A model generated the notes under the pieces. That model did no database searches. It saw only the letters and a program-made list of their open reading frames with translations, and was not told where the DNA came from. DNA of 14,120 nt from Cochliopodium minus. Lineage: Eukaryota; Discosea; Himatismenida; Cochliopodiidae. Shown here piece by piece: positions 1-7,514 of this stretch. The stretch spans positions 1 to 14,120 of the forward strand of contig JAMYWO010000508.1 of assembly GCA_024220525.1 (NCBI GenBank), read 5' to 3'. The stretch's first letter is position 1. Each line of letters starts with the position of its first letter. The position numbers were made by a program, and so were the translations under genes.

Positions 1-229
1 ACCATCCATCTGTTGAAAGATTTGAATTGAAAGACCAACCCACTTGCAAAATTTCTTTTAATTCCAAATTGTTTATTCCTCCATTTCCAACGTTTTCATA
101 ATCAATTATAAAAGTGTATTGTGAGGTAAAAACATCACTTTGTATATCTATATCAGTTAATCCTTGTTGTCCATTAATAATTGATAATAATGAAAGTATT
201 AAAATTATTGAGATTATTTTTTTCCACAT
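1..229 (-). CDS. Secreted or membrane protein, N-terminal part (cut by window edge)
   Basis: An open frame starts with ATG at 229 on the minus strand and runs 76 codons to the window edge without a stop. The first 20 residues are a good signal peptide: MWKK, a run of I/L/S, then a probable cleavage region around ING-QQ. The rest (beginning GLTDIDIQSDVF, ending near NLSTDGW) is hydrophilic and rich in aromatic, N and D residues, as in an extracellular beta-sheet domain. No intron is seen in this part. I do not recognise the family. A faint likeness to the start of ribophorin I lumenal domains was considered, but it is too weak to name. The protein is inferred to enter the secretory pathway. 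Confidence 0.6.
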   Translation of the reverse strand, partial: MWKKIISIILILSLLSIINGQQGLTDIDIQSDVFTSQYTFIIDYENVGNGGINNLELKEILQVGWSFNSNLSTDGW

Positions 230-643
230 TAAAATTGATTTTGGGAGCTAATAAATGATATTCCTTTCTTCAATTTTTTTTATTTATATTTTATTTAATA
301 TAATGGTGTCAAAATAAAAAAAATGGCAGTGAATCAAAAAAATTAATTACTTTTTTTAATTCTATTTTGACCAAAAAAAAATCATTCTAGAGAGGTGATC
401 ATAAAAGTACAGAAATGATACACCTTGTTTCAAAGAGAATCTATTTGGAAAAGTAAATCAAACCAACTTTTTTAATCCATTATTTTCCTTTGATACTAAG
501 AACTTCAATCATGATTATCTATCAACTTTCTAAATCATCCAAACTTTACAATTTTGATTGATAAAAAAATGTTAATTTGATTTGTTTTCTCAATCAGAGA
601 ATTAAATTCTTTAATGCTCAAATAAATAGAAGGGAAATTTAGA
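230..643. other. Intergenic spacer, probable promoter of the leftmost gene
   Basis: About 414 bp lie between the start of the leftmost minus-strand gene and the stop of the membrane protein gene. The stretch is AT-rich with many A and T runs, and neither strand has a coding-like frame or an RNA gene I can recognise. By position it should hold the 3' end of the gene at 644-1198 and the promoter of the gene at 1-229. No specific motif can be defended. Confidence 0.5.
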
Positions 644-1198
644 TCAAAATTCATCATAATTGATTTTGGGAAGGAAAGAAAGAGCATTTTCAAGAGTGAG
701 AACATTAATCAATAGAAATACTAAAGAAATAGAATTCCATACAAAAGAGAATGAAATAAAGTAATTACATGTTTCATAAGGAAACTCTTGAACAAAAATT
801 GGTACAAAATTTGAAATAATTCCGAGTGTAGACATCCCCAAAATAACATAATATAGTCTAGTAATCCAAATACCTTCAATTATAAAGAATTAGAAGAGAT
901 ATTAAAGAGGAGAATAATTTTACCTGTAATCTTTTTTGAATAAACAAAATAGAATAATGATCCAAATAAAGAATTGAAGAATATCGCTCCAAATATTGGT
1001 GTAGATAGTGTAGTATCACTTAAATTTTTGTTGATTAGATTATATATTACATTAATAAAAAGTTTCTAACCAATTATCAGCATTTATAGAGTAAACACCA
1101 TAAAGGGCAGTTAAAATACAAAAGAAAATGGCCAATAACCAATTAAATTTTTGATAAATATAGTTGTGATGAAAATTAAATTTTATTTCTTTTCCCAT
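644..1198 (-). CDS. Four-transmembrane-helix protein, three exons, family unknown
   Basis: Exons on the minus strand are 1198-1071, 1018-924 and 873-644, giving about 150 residues and a TGA stop. Introns are 52 nt (donor GTTAGA, acceptor TTTAAG) and 50 nt (donor GTAAAA, acceptor TTGAAG), with phases that fit exactly. The protein begins MGKEIKFNFHHN and has four hydrophobic segments, at about residues 20-38, 49-69, 84-105 and 113-136. The ends and loops are short, and the tail is NALSFLPKINYDEF. The ATG lies in an A-rich context (gagaaaATGG). The stop of the LYR gene upstream is only 54 bp away on the same strand. I do not recognise the family; an ERG28-like small ER protein was considered but key residues do not match. 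The first donor is weaker than the second, so that junction is the least certain part. Confidence 0.62.
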
Positions 1199-1252
1199 TT
1201 TCTCTTTTTTTTTTATTTTTGGATTTATATTTGCAAAGTTGAAGAAAACAAA

Positions 1253-1552
1253 CTATTTTATTTCTATAATGGATATCGTTTTGGTTTCATTCTTTTGGAA
1301 TACTTTATATTCTTTTCTTGCTTTTCTTAAAAAATTTTCATTCATTGTGATATCTCTAACTGAATAATCTTTATTCTTTTTAAATTTGCTTCTAATTATA
1401 TTGATGACTTCATCTTTATTATCTTTCTTTTTGGCTTCCTTTATAAATTGTCTGTATATTGAAAGTATTTCCTTTTGTAATCCTGTATTATGGATTATTT
1501 TTAAAAATGTGATAAAATGAGGAGAATGATACATTCCACTGTGTCTCTTCAT
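1253..1552 (-). CDS. sdhaf1: SDHAF1-like LYR-motif succinate dehydrogenase assembly factor
   Basis: The minus-strand frame from the ATG at 1552 encodes LQKEILSIYRQF, the LYR-type signature (here IYR), followed by a basic helix, KFKKNKD (the conserved F), and a final helix FLRKARKEYKVF. This order matches SDHAF1/Sdh6, which helps insert Fe-S clusters into the SDHB subunit of mitochondrial complex II. Read unspliced it is 99 residues. A 57-nt in-frame intron (1539-1483, GTGGAA...TACAG) would give 80 residues starting MKRHRLQKEIL, much closer to human (MSRHSRLQRQVL) and yeast (79 aa) family members. I therefore favour splicing, but cannot prove it. The open frame continuing upstream to 1894 is antisense to the RNF113 gene and not real. 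The gene shares a 76-bp divergent promoter with RNF113. Confidence 0.8.
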   Translation of the reverse strand: MKRHSGMYHSPHFITFLKIIHNTGLQKEILSIYRQFIKEAKKKDNKDEVINIIRSKFKKNKDYSVRDITMNENFLRKARKEYKVFQKNETKTISIIEIK

Positions 1553-1628
1553 ATTGTTGTTAACCCAATGTATTTCAATAGCAATTTTTTTTTTAATTTT
1601 TAGGAAAAATAAAAAAAAAAAATCGAAA
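1553..1628. promoter_or_regulatory. 76-bp bidirectional promoter region
   Basis: Only 76 bp separate the start codons of the SDHAF1-like gene (minus) and the RNF113 gene (plus). The stretch is poly-T then poly-A on the plus strand (a T run near 1586-1594, A runs near 1612-1621). Both transcripts must start here or inside the neighbouring gene, so the two are probably driven by one shared nucleosome-poor promoter. No discrete factor-binding site is recognisable. Confidence 0.6.
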
Positions 1629-2635
1629 ATGGAGAATAAAGTAATAGAAGTTATTGATAAAGAAGATGAAGGATCCCCAAACTTTTCATCAATTAAAAAA
1701 AGAAAAAGAAATACTAATATGAGGAAAAAGACGGTAGAAATAGTTGAAACAAGAAAATCTCCTCCAAGAGATGATATTGAGAGAATTGAAGAGAAAGAAA
1801 CAAATAATTTGAGTGAATTGAAGAATAAATTAACAAAGAAAATGAAAAATATAGCAAATATCACAATACAAAAAACATCAAAAGTGGAAAACAATGACGA
1901 TAATGATAGGAAGATATCAGAAAAAATAAGAAAGGAAGTTGAAAATCAGATTTTGCAAGATGAAAATTTACAAAAAGAAAATGATTTAAAAGAGAAAAAC
2001 AAGAATAATGAAGATAATAAAGAAGAAAATGGTGAAGGTAAACAAAAAAATAATATTTTTTAAAATTTTTTACCAATTTTTCCTTTCTTCTCAAAAAATA
2101 AAAAAATAAAAAAGAAATTTACAAAGGAATGAATAATTACAAATCATACGTTGAACCAACTGAATCTTTAACCAAAGGTACAGGGATTAAAGCAGGCCCA
2201 GTAAGAGCATCAAACTATATAAAGAGATCGAGCAGATTCGATTATCAGCCAGATATCTGCAAAGATTTTAAAGAGACAGGATTTTGTGGGTATGGTTATG
2301 ATTGTAAATTTCTTCACGATAGAGGAGATTATAAATCAGGATGGGAATTAGAAAAGGAATGGGATAAACAACAAAAAGAAAAAAGCAAAATTAAGGAGGA
2401 GATCTCCAAAGATGAAGGAGATGTTTTACCTTTTGCTTGTTTTATTTGCAAAAATCATTTCACTTTGAAAAGCAGCCCTGTTGTAACTAAATGTGAACAT
2501 TATTTCTGTGAAAAATGTGCGTTGGATCACTACAGAAAAAATAAAGCCTGTTTCATTTGCAAAGAGAGCACCCAAGGAATTTTCAACAAGGCTATAAAAA
2601 TTATTGAAAAAATAAAAACAAGAAATTCAAATTAA
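1629..2635 (+). CDS. rnf113: RNF113/Cwc24 spliceosome factor, CCCH zinc finger plus RING finger
   Basis: Exons are 1629-2037 and 2127-2635, giving 305 residues (human RNF113A has 343). The 89-nt intron (GTAAAC...ACAAAG) joins EENGEG to MNNYKSY, exactly where human has YRGINNYQKY, so the ATG at 2129 is internal and the true start is 1629. The N-terminal 137 residues are K/E/N-rich with a nuclear-signal-like KKRKR at 23-27 and a TIQKTSK stretch like the family's MIQKTRD. The family motif DYQPDICKDFKETGFCG is present, with a C-x8-C-x5-C-x3-H finger (C181, C190, C196, H200). The C3HC4 RING uses C241, C244, C259, H261, C264, C267, C278 and C281. Known role: component of the activated (Bact) spliceosome, contacting the 5' splice site region, with E3 ligase activity in animals. 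Acts in the nucleus. Confidence 0.96.
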
Positions 2636-2710
2636 AACAAAAATATATATAAATGTAAAAATTATTATTTTTTTTTTGAATATTTAATTTTTTTTTTATT
2701 GAATAATAAA
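2636..2710. other. Short tail-to-tail spacer between RNF113 and eIF3f
   Basis: Seventy-five bp of almost pure A/T, with a nine-base and a ten-base T run, separate the stops of the convergent RNF113 and eIF3f genes. The two 3' UTRs and poly(A) signals must be very short or overlap on opposite strands. Confidence 0.6.
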
Positions 2711-4452
2711 TTAAAAGATTTGGTTGATTTTTTCTGCAACTTGCAATTGAGTTTGAGTTAAATTGGACAAGTGAACAATCAAGAGCAAATCTTGAATAGA
2801 GTCGTTGAACATGTTACGCAAAACCTCAGGTTTGAGGGGAGGCAAAGCAGAGAAGAGCTTTACTAATTTTCTACCAATTGTTTTGTTTGGTTTTTGTTTT
2901 CCTAAAAAATTTAGAGTTTAGTATTATTTAATATTTCTTTTTTTTATTATTTTTTTACCAGAGATGACATCAGAGAGATAGGCTTTTACACGATTAATGA
3001 GAAGTTCAAGTTGATTGAAAGTGCTATTGAGAGCTCCCACTTGATTTTGTTCGTTAGAGACAGGGGTGGTCTCTCTTTTATTTTTTGAAAAGAGTTCCTT
3101 TGTTTGTGAAATTGATTCCACTATTTAAAAAAGAGATAAAAAATAATTTAAAATAAAAACGAGATAAATAAGAAAATAATAATGTAATGATTTTGATTAA
3201 TATAATAATTTTTATTAATAATGTGATAATTTTTATTTACAAGAAATTCTTTCAGTGTCAGTGATGCTGAAATTTAAGTCAACAGGGCGGAAATAGTAAC
3301 CGAGACCTGTTTCCAATGAAATAGTGTTTGCCATATAAGCTTTGATGTCCATTGCTACAATAAAAAAAAAAATTTTAATTCAAAAAAATAAAAAATTTGT
3401 GAACAAAAATAAATAAAAAATAAAAATAAATTAATGATAAAAATAAATTAATGATAAAAATAAAAATAAAAATTAAAAAAAAAACAAAACTTTATTCTTA
3501 CAATCACCCTTTAACTCGGCGTCTACAGACAAGTGAATTGGAGGTCTTTGGATTTCGTTACCATAAGAATCATTGATGAATTTGGAGTTGAGGTTGATTT
3601 CAGAGGAGGAAGAATACCATCCCACTACGATTTCGTTTGCATTAACTTGTGAGAAAATTTCCAATGTTGTTCTGTGTCTTTCCATGTCCACCTCCTAATT
3701 TTCCAATCACATTAAATTAATTTTAATTTTCAAAAAAAAAATTAAAATTTAATTGAGAAAACAAATTATTCAACACTTTATAATTGATCATTATCATTTT
3801 AAAGATTAGATTTGATAGATGATACAATAATTCTCCACTTTATATTTGATTATAATTTTAAGGATTCTCTTTCTTATATTTATCCTTTAAATCTTTTTTT
3901 TTGAGGTTCAATTTGATCATTTTGAACATATTTTCTGTGATCCAATTTGTTTCAACCAAATATTTCAATGGTATTACGATTTAATTTAGAATTTATTATA
4001 GTATGGTTATTTTTTGATCTATTGATTTATTCTATAGATGAGGAAAATTAATATGATCTTTAAAATATTGATATTTTGTGATCCTATTTGTTTATAAAGA
4101 GTCATATGTTTAATTTTTTTAAACTTACATAGTTCTTATCAACAATTTTGTGTGGAACTGGAAAGCAATTTGTAATATCGATTATTCCATCATTATTTAT
4201 ACCTTTAAAAATTTATGAATAATAAGAAATCATTCAATATTAATACTTTTATTTATTTAATATACCCAATAGAGTTCCAAATACTTTTGTATCTCCTTTA
4301 TTTCTTCTGCTATGATGTTCCAAAATCTATCCAAAGAAAATATTGAGAAAAAAATAAAAAAATGAATCAATATTTATCAGAAGAGATTATCAATATACAT
4401 TTAAAATGACAAGGGGTCTAATAGTACAAACGATTCTATTTTCTAAATCCAT
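2711..4452 (-). CDS. eif3f: Translation initiation factor eIF3 subunit f (MPN-domain protein)
   Basis: Seven minus-strand exons: 4452-4399, 4326-4266, 4202-4129, 3694-3502, 3354-3241, 3120-2959 and 2901-2711. All junctions are GT-AG and in phase, giving 282 residues. The order matches eIF3f throughout: IRPLVILN...HHSRRNKGDTKVFGTLLG at the start of the MPN fold, ITNCFPVPH, then EIVVGWYSSSSEI (84-96), PIHLSVD (115-121), SMDIKAYM and TDTERIS. The C-terminal helices read INRVKAYLSDVISGK, RNMFNDSIQDLLLIVHLSNLT and a terminal AEKINQIF. The zinc-binding HxH of active JAMM proteases is replaced by serines after GWY, so this is an MPN-minus scaffold, as expected for eIF3f. It lacks the long Pro/Ala N-terminus of mammalian eIF3f. 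Role: part of the cytoplasmic eIF3 complex that loads mRNA on the 40S ribosome. Intron 3 (434 nt) is unusually long. Confidence 0.96.
3420..3460. repeat. Tandem 17-nt repeat, two copies, inside eIF3f intron 4
   Basis: The unit ATAAAAATAAATTAATG occurs twice in direct tandem, followed by degenerate AAAAAT copies. It lies entirely within the intron between exons 4 and 5 of eIF3f, and fits replication slippage in AT-rich DNA. Confidence 0.75.
3695..4128 (-). other. Unusually long eIF3f intron with a dispersed direct repeat
   Basis: This 434-nt intron 3 has a clean donor (GTAAGT) and acceptor (ATTAG) and is three to seven times longer than the other introns of the gene. It is less homopolymeric than they are. 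It contains a near-perfect 17-nt direct repeat, TGTGATCCaATTTGTTT at 3936-3952 and TGTGATCCtATTTGTTT at 4077-4093, plus several TTGATC copies. No exon, tRNA or box C/D snoRNA could be found on either strand. Confidence 0.6.
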
Positions 4453-5191
4453 CTTTTGTGTAAAATTCTCGAGATTTTTTTTATTTTAAATATATTTCAT
4501 CAAATCCTTTTGATGATCAAAATAAAATATAAGAGATCTCTTCTTCAAAAATTTACAATCTATAAAAATTCCAAAATCAACGTTTATATTTCAAAAAATC
4601 AATCTTTTTATAAAATTACATTTCTTTCTTTCATAATAATGGTTTGTATTTTATTTCTCCTTATATTATTTGTTTCATTGAAGGTATTTCCAAAGTTGAG
4701 GCTATAAAAATTATTCGGGTAAAAACATTCCAAAAAAATAGAATTGAATGATCTAATTGAAAATTATTCAACAAATTATCTTTATTGGATTCTATTTCAA
4801 CTTGATCTTCTTTTTAAAGAACTAATTTTCTAAATTTGAATTTAATAATTTTTTTTTTTTCTCTCCTTTGAGCGGAGAAAATAAATTAATAACTTTATTA
4901 TTTGAATAATCAAATTTTAATTGAGTTATAAAACTTGATTTACTTTGAATCTTCTTTTAATCAACAGATTCATCAAGAAAGAGGACTTTATTGAATTTTT
5001 TAAATAGTTTTGAAAAATAATAAAGTGAAAAAATTCAAACAAATTTCAAAAAAACCAAATAAGAAACTAATCATGAATATATTTGAAAAGTGTTCAGAGT
5101 GTTGGATGAGAAAGTGAGAATATCATTAAATTTATTTTAAATACAATTCTTAATTTAAAATAAAATATTGTGTTTATAAAATTAAAAAAAA
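4453..5191. promoter_or_regulatory. Divergent intergenic region between eIF3f and peroxidase
   Basis: This 739-bp region holds the start codons of eIF3f (minus) and the peroxidase (plus) at its two ends, so both promoters should be here. It contains long T runs near 4849-4860, next to a small inverted repeat (TCTCC at 4862-4866, GGAGA at 4874-4878, seven-base loop). An A-rich leader runs straight into the peroxidase ATG. A 64-codon open frame at 4513-4707 (+) has one hydrophobic segment but no other support. Confidence 0.55.
4513..4707 (+). CDS. Possible small single-pass membrane protein (doubtful)
   Basis: A 64-codon frame from an ATG at 4513 encodes a lysine-rich N-terminal half (MIKIKYKRSLLQKF) followed by a convincing hydrophobic helix around residues 38-58 and a short basic tail ending FPKLRL. 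It sits in the divergent promoter region next to the eIF3f start. Random AT-rich DNA easily gives K/I/F-rich frames of this size, there is no family match, and a GTATTT donor-like site occurs near its end. It is listed only so that it is not lost. Confidence 0.15.
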   Translation: MIKIKYKRSLLQKFTIYKNSKINVYISKNQSFYKITFLSFIIMVCILFLLILFVSLKVFPKLRL

Positions 5192-7187
5192 ATGAAAATC
5201 AAATTAATCTTGTTAATAAGTTTATTTGTTTTTGCATTTACTCAATCAGTTGAATATAGGTCAATTGATGGCACAGGAAACAATAAAGCAAATCCAACAT
5301 GGGGAAGTATAAACGTCCCACTTGAAAGAAAACTCCCATTAGTATATGCTGATGGATTTTCAACAGTAAAAAAATTCAGAAAATATTCAATCTTTTTCAA
5401 TTCTTCCTTTATTTTTATTTATTTTCATTATCCTCTTTTTATAAAGCCCACAGGAGGATTGAATTCAAATCTTCTATCACCAAGACTTGTCTCCAATTCT
5501 ATCATTGGGAGAACACCTGAATATGAAATTCCAGCTCAGATTTCGAATTCCATCTTGACAACATTTTGGGGTCAATTTATGGATCATGATTTGACATTTT
5601 CACTTGATACAGCAGATGCAACTGGAGTTTGTAATCATTTTGATATTGGAATACCAAAAGGTGAAAAAAAAAATTTTATTAAATTAAGATGTCCACATTT
5701 AAAAAAAATAAATAAAAATGAGATAAATCCAATTAATTTTCGATTCCTAAAATTTAGGGGATCCATTCTTCGATAGTGAGGGGACTGGATTAAAGAAGAT
5801 GCAATTTTGTAGACTTGCTACAACACCAGGAACAGGAACAAATGCAAGCAATCCTTTGAAATTTCCGAACATTCTCACTGCTTGGATTGATGCATCCCAA
5901 GTTTACGGAGAAACTAATGATAGAGCAAGAGCATTGAGAAGTTTTAAAGATGGATTGATGAACACTTCCAAAGGATTGGATGGTGATTATCTTCCCATTA
6001 ACAACAACGGTAGAGGACAAGTTATCATTGCAATGGCAAATGCTGCAAAGAAATTCAATGATACCCAACTCTTCATGGGAGGAGATCTTAGAGCAAATGA
6101 AAATCCAATCTTGCTCAGTCTCCATACCTTGATGATCAGAGAACATAACAGAAGAGCAAGATTATTATCTTCCAAATTGACAGATGAAGAAAGATATCAA
6201 GAAGCAAGAAAGATGGTGATCGCTCATATTCAAGCAATCACCTACAAGGAATTTCTCCCTGCTGTCCTAGGAGCAGATGCCTTGAAAAAATACAGCGGAT
6301 ACAATGATAAAGTGAATCCAAACATTGATGAATTCTTCTCCACTGTGGCTTACAGATTTGGTCACGATCAATTGACTGATATCGTTCTCCGTTTGGATGC
6401 AAAAGGAAAAAACATCAAGCAAGGACCTGCTTTGTTGAGAGATGTCTTCTTTGACATCCCTTCTTTCACTACTGTGGGTGCTTCCGCCTACTTGAGAGGA
6501 GCAGCAGTGAATCCACAAAGAATAATCGATTCAGTTATTGAGGATGATGTGAGAATCTTTTTGTATGGTCGTGGACCTGCTACCGCTTTTGATTTGCCTG
6601 CAAGAAACATGCAAAGAGCAAGAGATATCGGAATGGGTTTCTACAACGATGCAAGAAAAGCATTTGGTTTACCTACTTGCGCTACCTTTGCTTGCGTCAA
6701 TGATGATCCTGTCATCGTTGGCATCTTGAACAACTTGTACGGTAAAGACAATGTCACTTTCCTTGATTGCTTTGTTGGAGGACTCTTGGAGAAAAAAGCA
6801 AACTCTAAATCAAAGTTGGGAGCTCTTTTCTCTGCTTCTTTAGTTGATCAATTTCAAAGAATAAGAGATGGTGACAGATTTTGGTATCAAAACCCTGGTG
6901 TCTTGACCAAAACTCAATTAACAGAAGTAGAAGGCACCACCCTCGCAGATATCATCAGAAGAAACACTGATTCTGTCGTTGTTCCTCCTGATGTTTTCAA
7001 CAGAAGAGATGTTCCTCCTGATCAAGTTTATAATCCTCAAGAGAACACAAAGTGGATCGTTGCTATTGTTGTTTTGACCATCGTTGCAGGTATGTGTATC
7101 ATTATCATCATTGGTCTTTGTTTCGCAAAGAAAGAGAACAGCAGAATTGATGACAATAAGCTTTATGAAGAATTGAACCATAATTAA
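5192..7187 (+). CDS. Animal-type haem peroxidase with signal peptide and C-terminal membrane anchor
   Basis: Exons 5192-5365, 5447-5660 and 5758-7187 give 605 residues. Introns are 81 nt (in frame, without a stop) and 97 nt; splicing yields YADGFSTPTGGLN and IPKGDPFFDSEGTG, both family-like. A signal peptide covers about residues 1-18. Catalytic parts of the peroxidase-cyclooxygenase superfamily are all visible: distal DHD with D104 and H105 (WGQFMDHDLTF), calcium site T170-D174-S176 (LTAWIDASQVYG), distal arginine R241 with E244 (LRANEN), REHNR, proximal H332 (AYRFGHDQL) and N413 (LPARNMQRARDIG). The family's usual RDHG is RDIG here, and the methionine that gives myeloperoxidase its sulfonium haem link is asparagine. 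A hydrophobic helix (about 562-585) is followed by a 20-residue tail with KK and YEEL. Inferred: H2O2-dependent oxidation on the lumenal or outer face of a membrane, possibly phagosomal. Confidence 0.95.
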
Positions 7188-7514
7188 GTTTTTTTTTAAA
7201 AAACATTAAAAAAAAAAAAAATGAAAAAGTTTCATTTTTTTTTTTTTCAAAATTAAAGTTTCATTTTTTGTATTGTTTGTTTTCTTTCTTGACTTTTCAC
7301 AAAGAATCTTCTAATTTCCTTTTTTTTTTTTTTTGATCATTAATTTATAAATTTTTCAAATAAGAGTATATCAGGTTTGATGGATTTATAGCGCAATTCA
7401 TATCTTTGTATATAAGATTTACTATTCCAATCTATCCATAATGTTGATTTTACAATGGGATTTAAAAAGTTAAAAAATGAAATAAATTTGTCAGAAAGTA
7501 TTATTTTAATATTT
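7188..7514. other. Tail-to-tail spacer between peroxidase and GIY-YIG-like gene
   Basis: This 327-bp AT-rich stretch follows the peroxidase stop and precedes (on the other strand) the stop of the T5orf172 gene. It has T and A runs of 9-16 bases and a palindrome at 7219-7237, but no coding-like frame and no RNA gene that I can see. It should hold both 3' UTRs. Confidence 0.55.
7219..7237 (+). terminator. Palindrome plus T-run just after the peroxidase gene
   Basis: AAATGAAA and TTTCATTT form an 8-bp perfect stem around a three-base loop, followed by about 15 T residues. The right arm is repeated close by (AAAGTTTCATTTTTT near 7255). In a nuclear gene this would be a 3'-UTR hairpin, perhaps helping 3'-end formation, but in such AT-rich DNA a chance origin is quite possible. 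Confidence 0.3.

Noticed and set aside
1554-1628. Upstream start for RNF113 at 1554
   Set aside because: The extra 25 residues are poly-T/poly-A promoter sequence, and that codon overlaps the neighbouring gene's start region.
1553-1894. N-terminal extension of the minus-strand frame containing the LYR motif
   Set aside because: It is antisense to the lysine-rich first exon of RNF113; its F/I/L-rich text is what such an exon reads as in reverse.
3473-3691. eIF3f exon 4 as an independent small gene
   Set aside because: Its sequence aligns with the middle of eIF3f and has splice sites of matching phase at both ends.
4453-5191. A bacterial-style terminator or CRISPR-like array
   Set aside because: The only inverted repeat is five base pairs, repeats are AT simple sequence, and all neighbouring genes are eukaryotic and spliced.
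5790-6518. Several minus-strand frames over the peroxidase
   Set aside because: They are antisense shadows of a clearly conserved enzyme and look Cys/Ser/Ile-rich without any domain.
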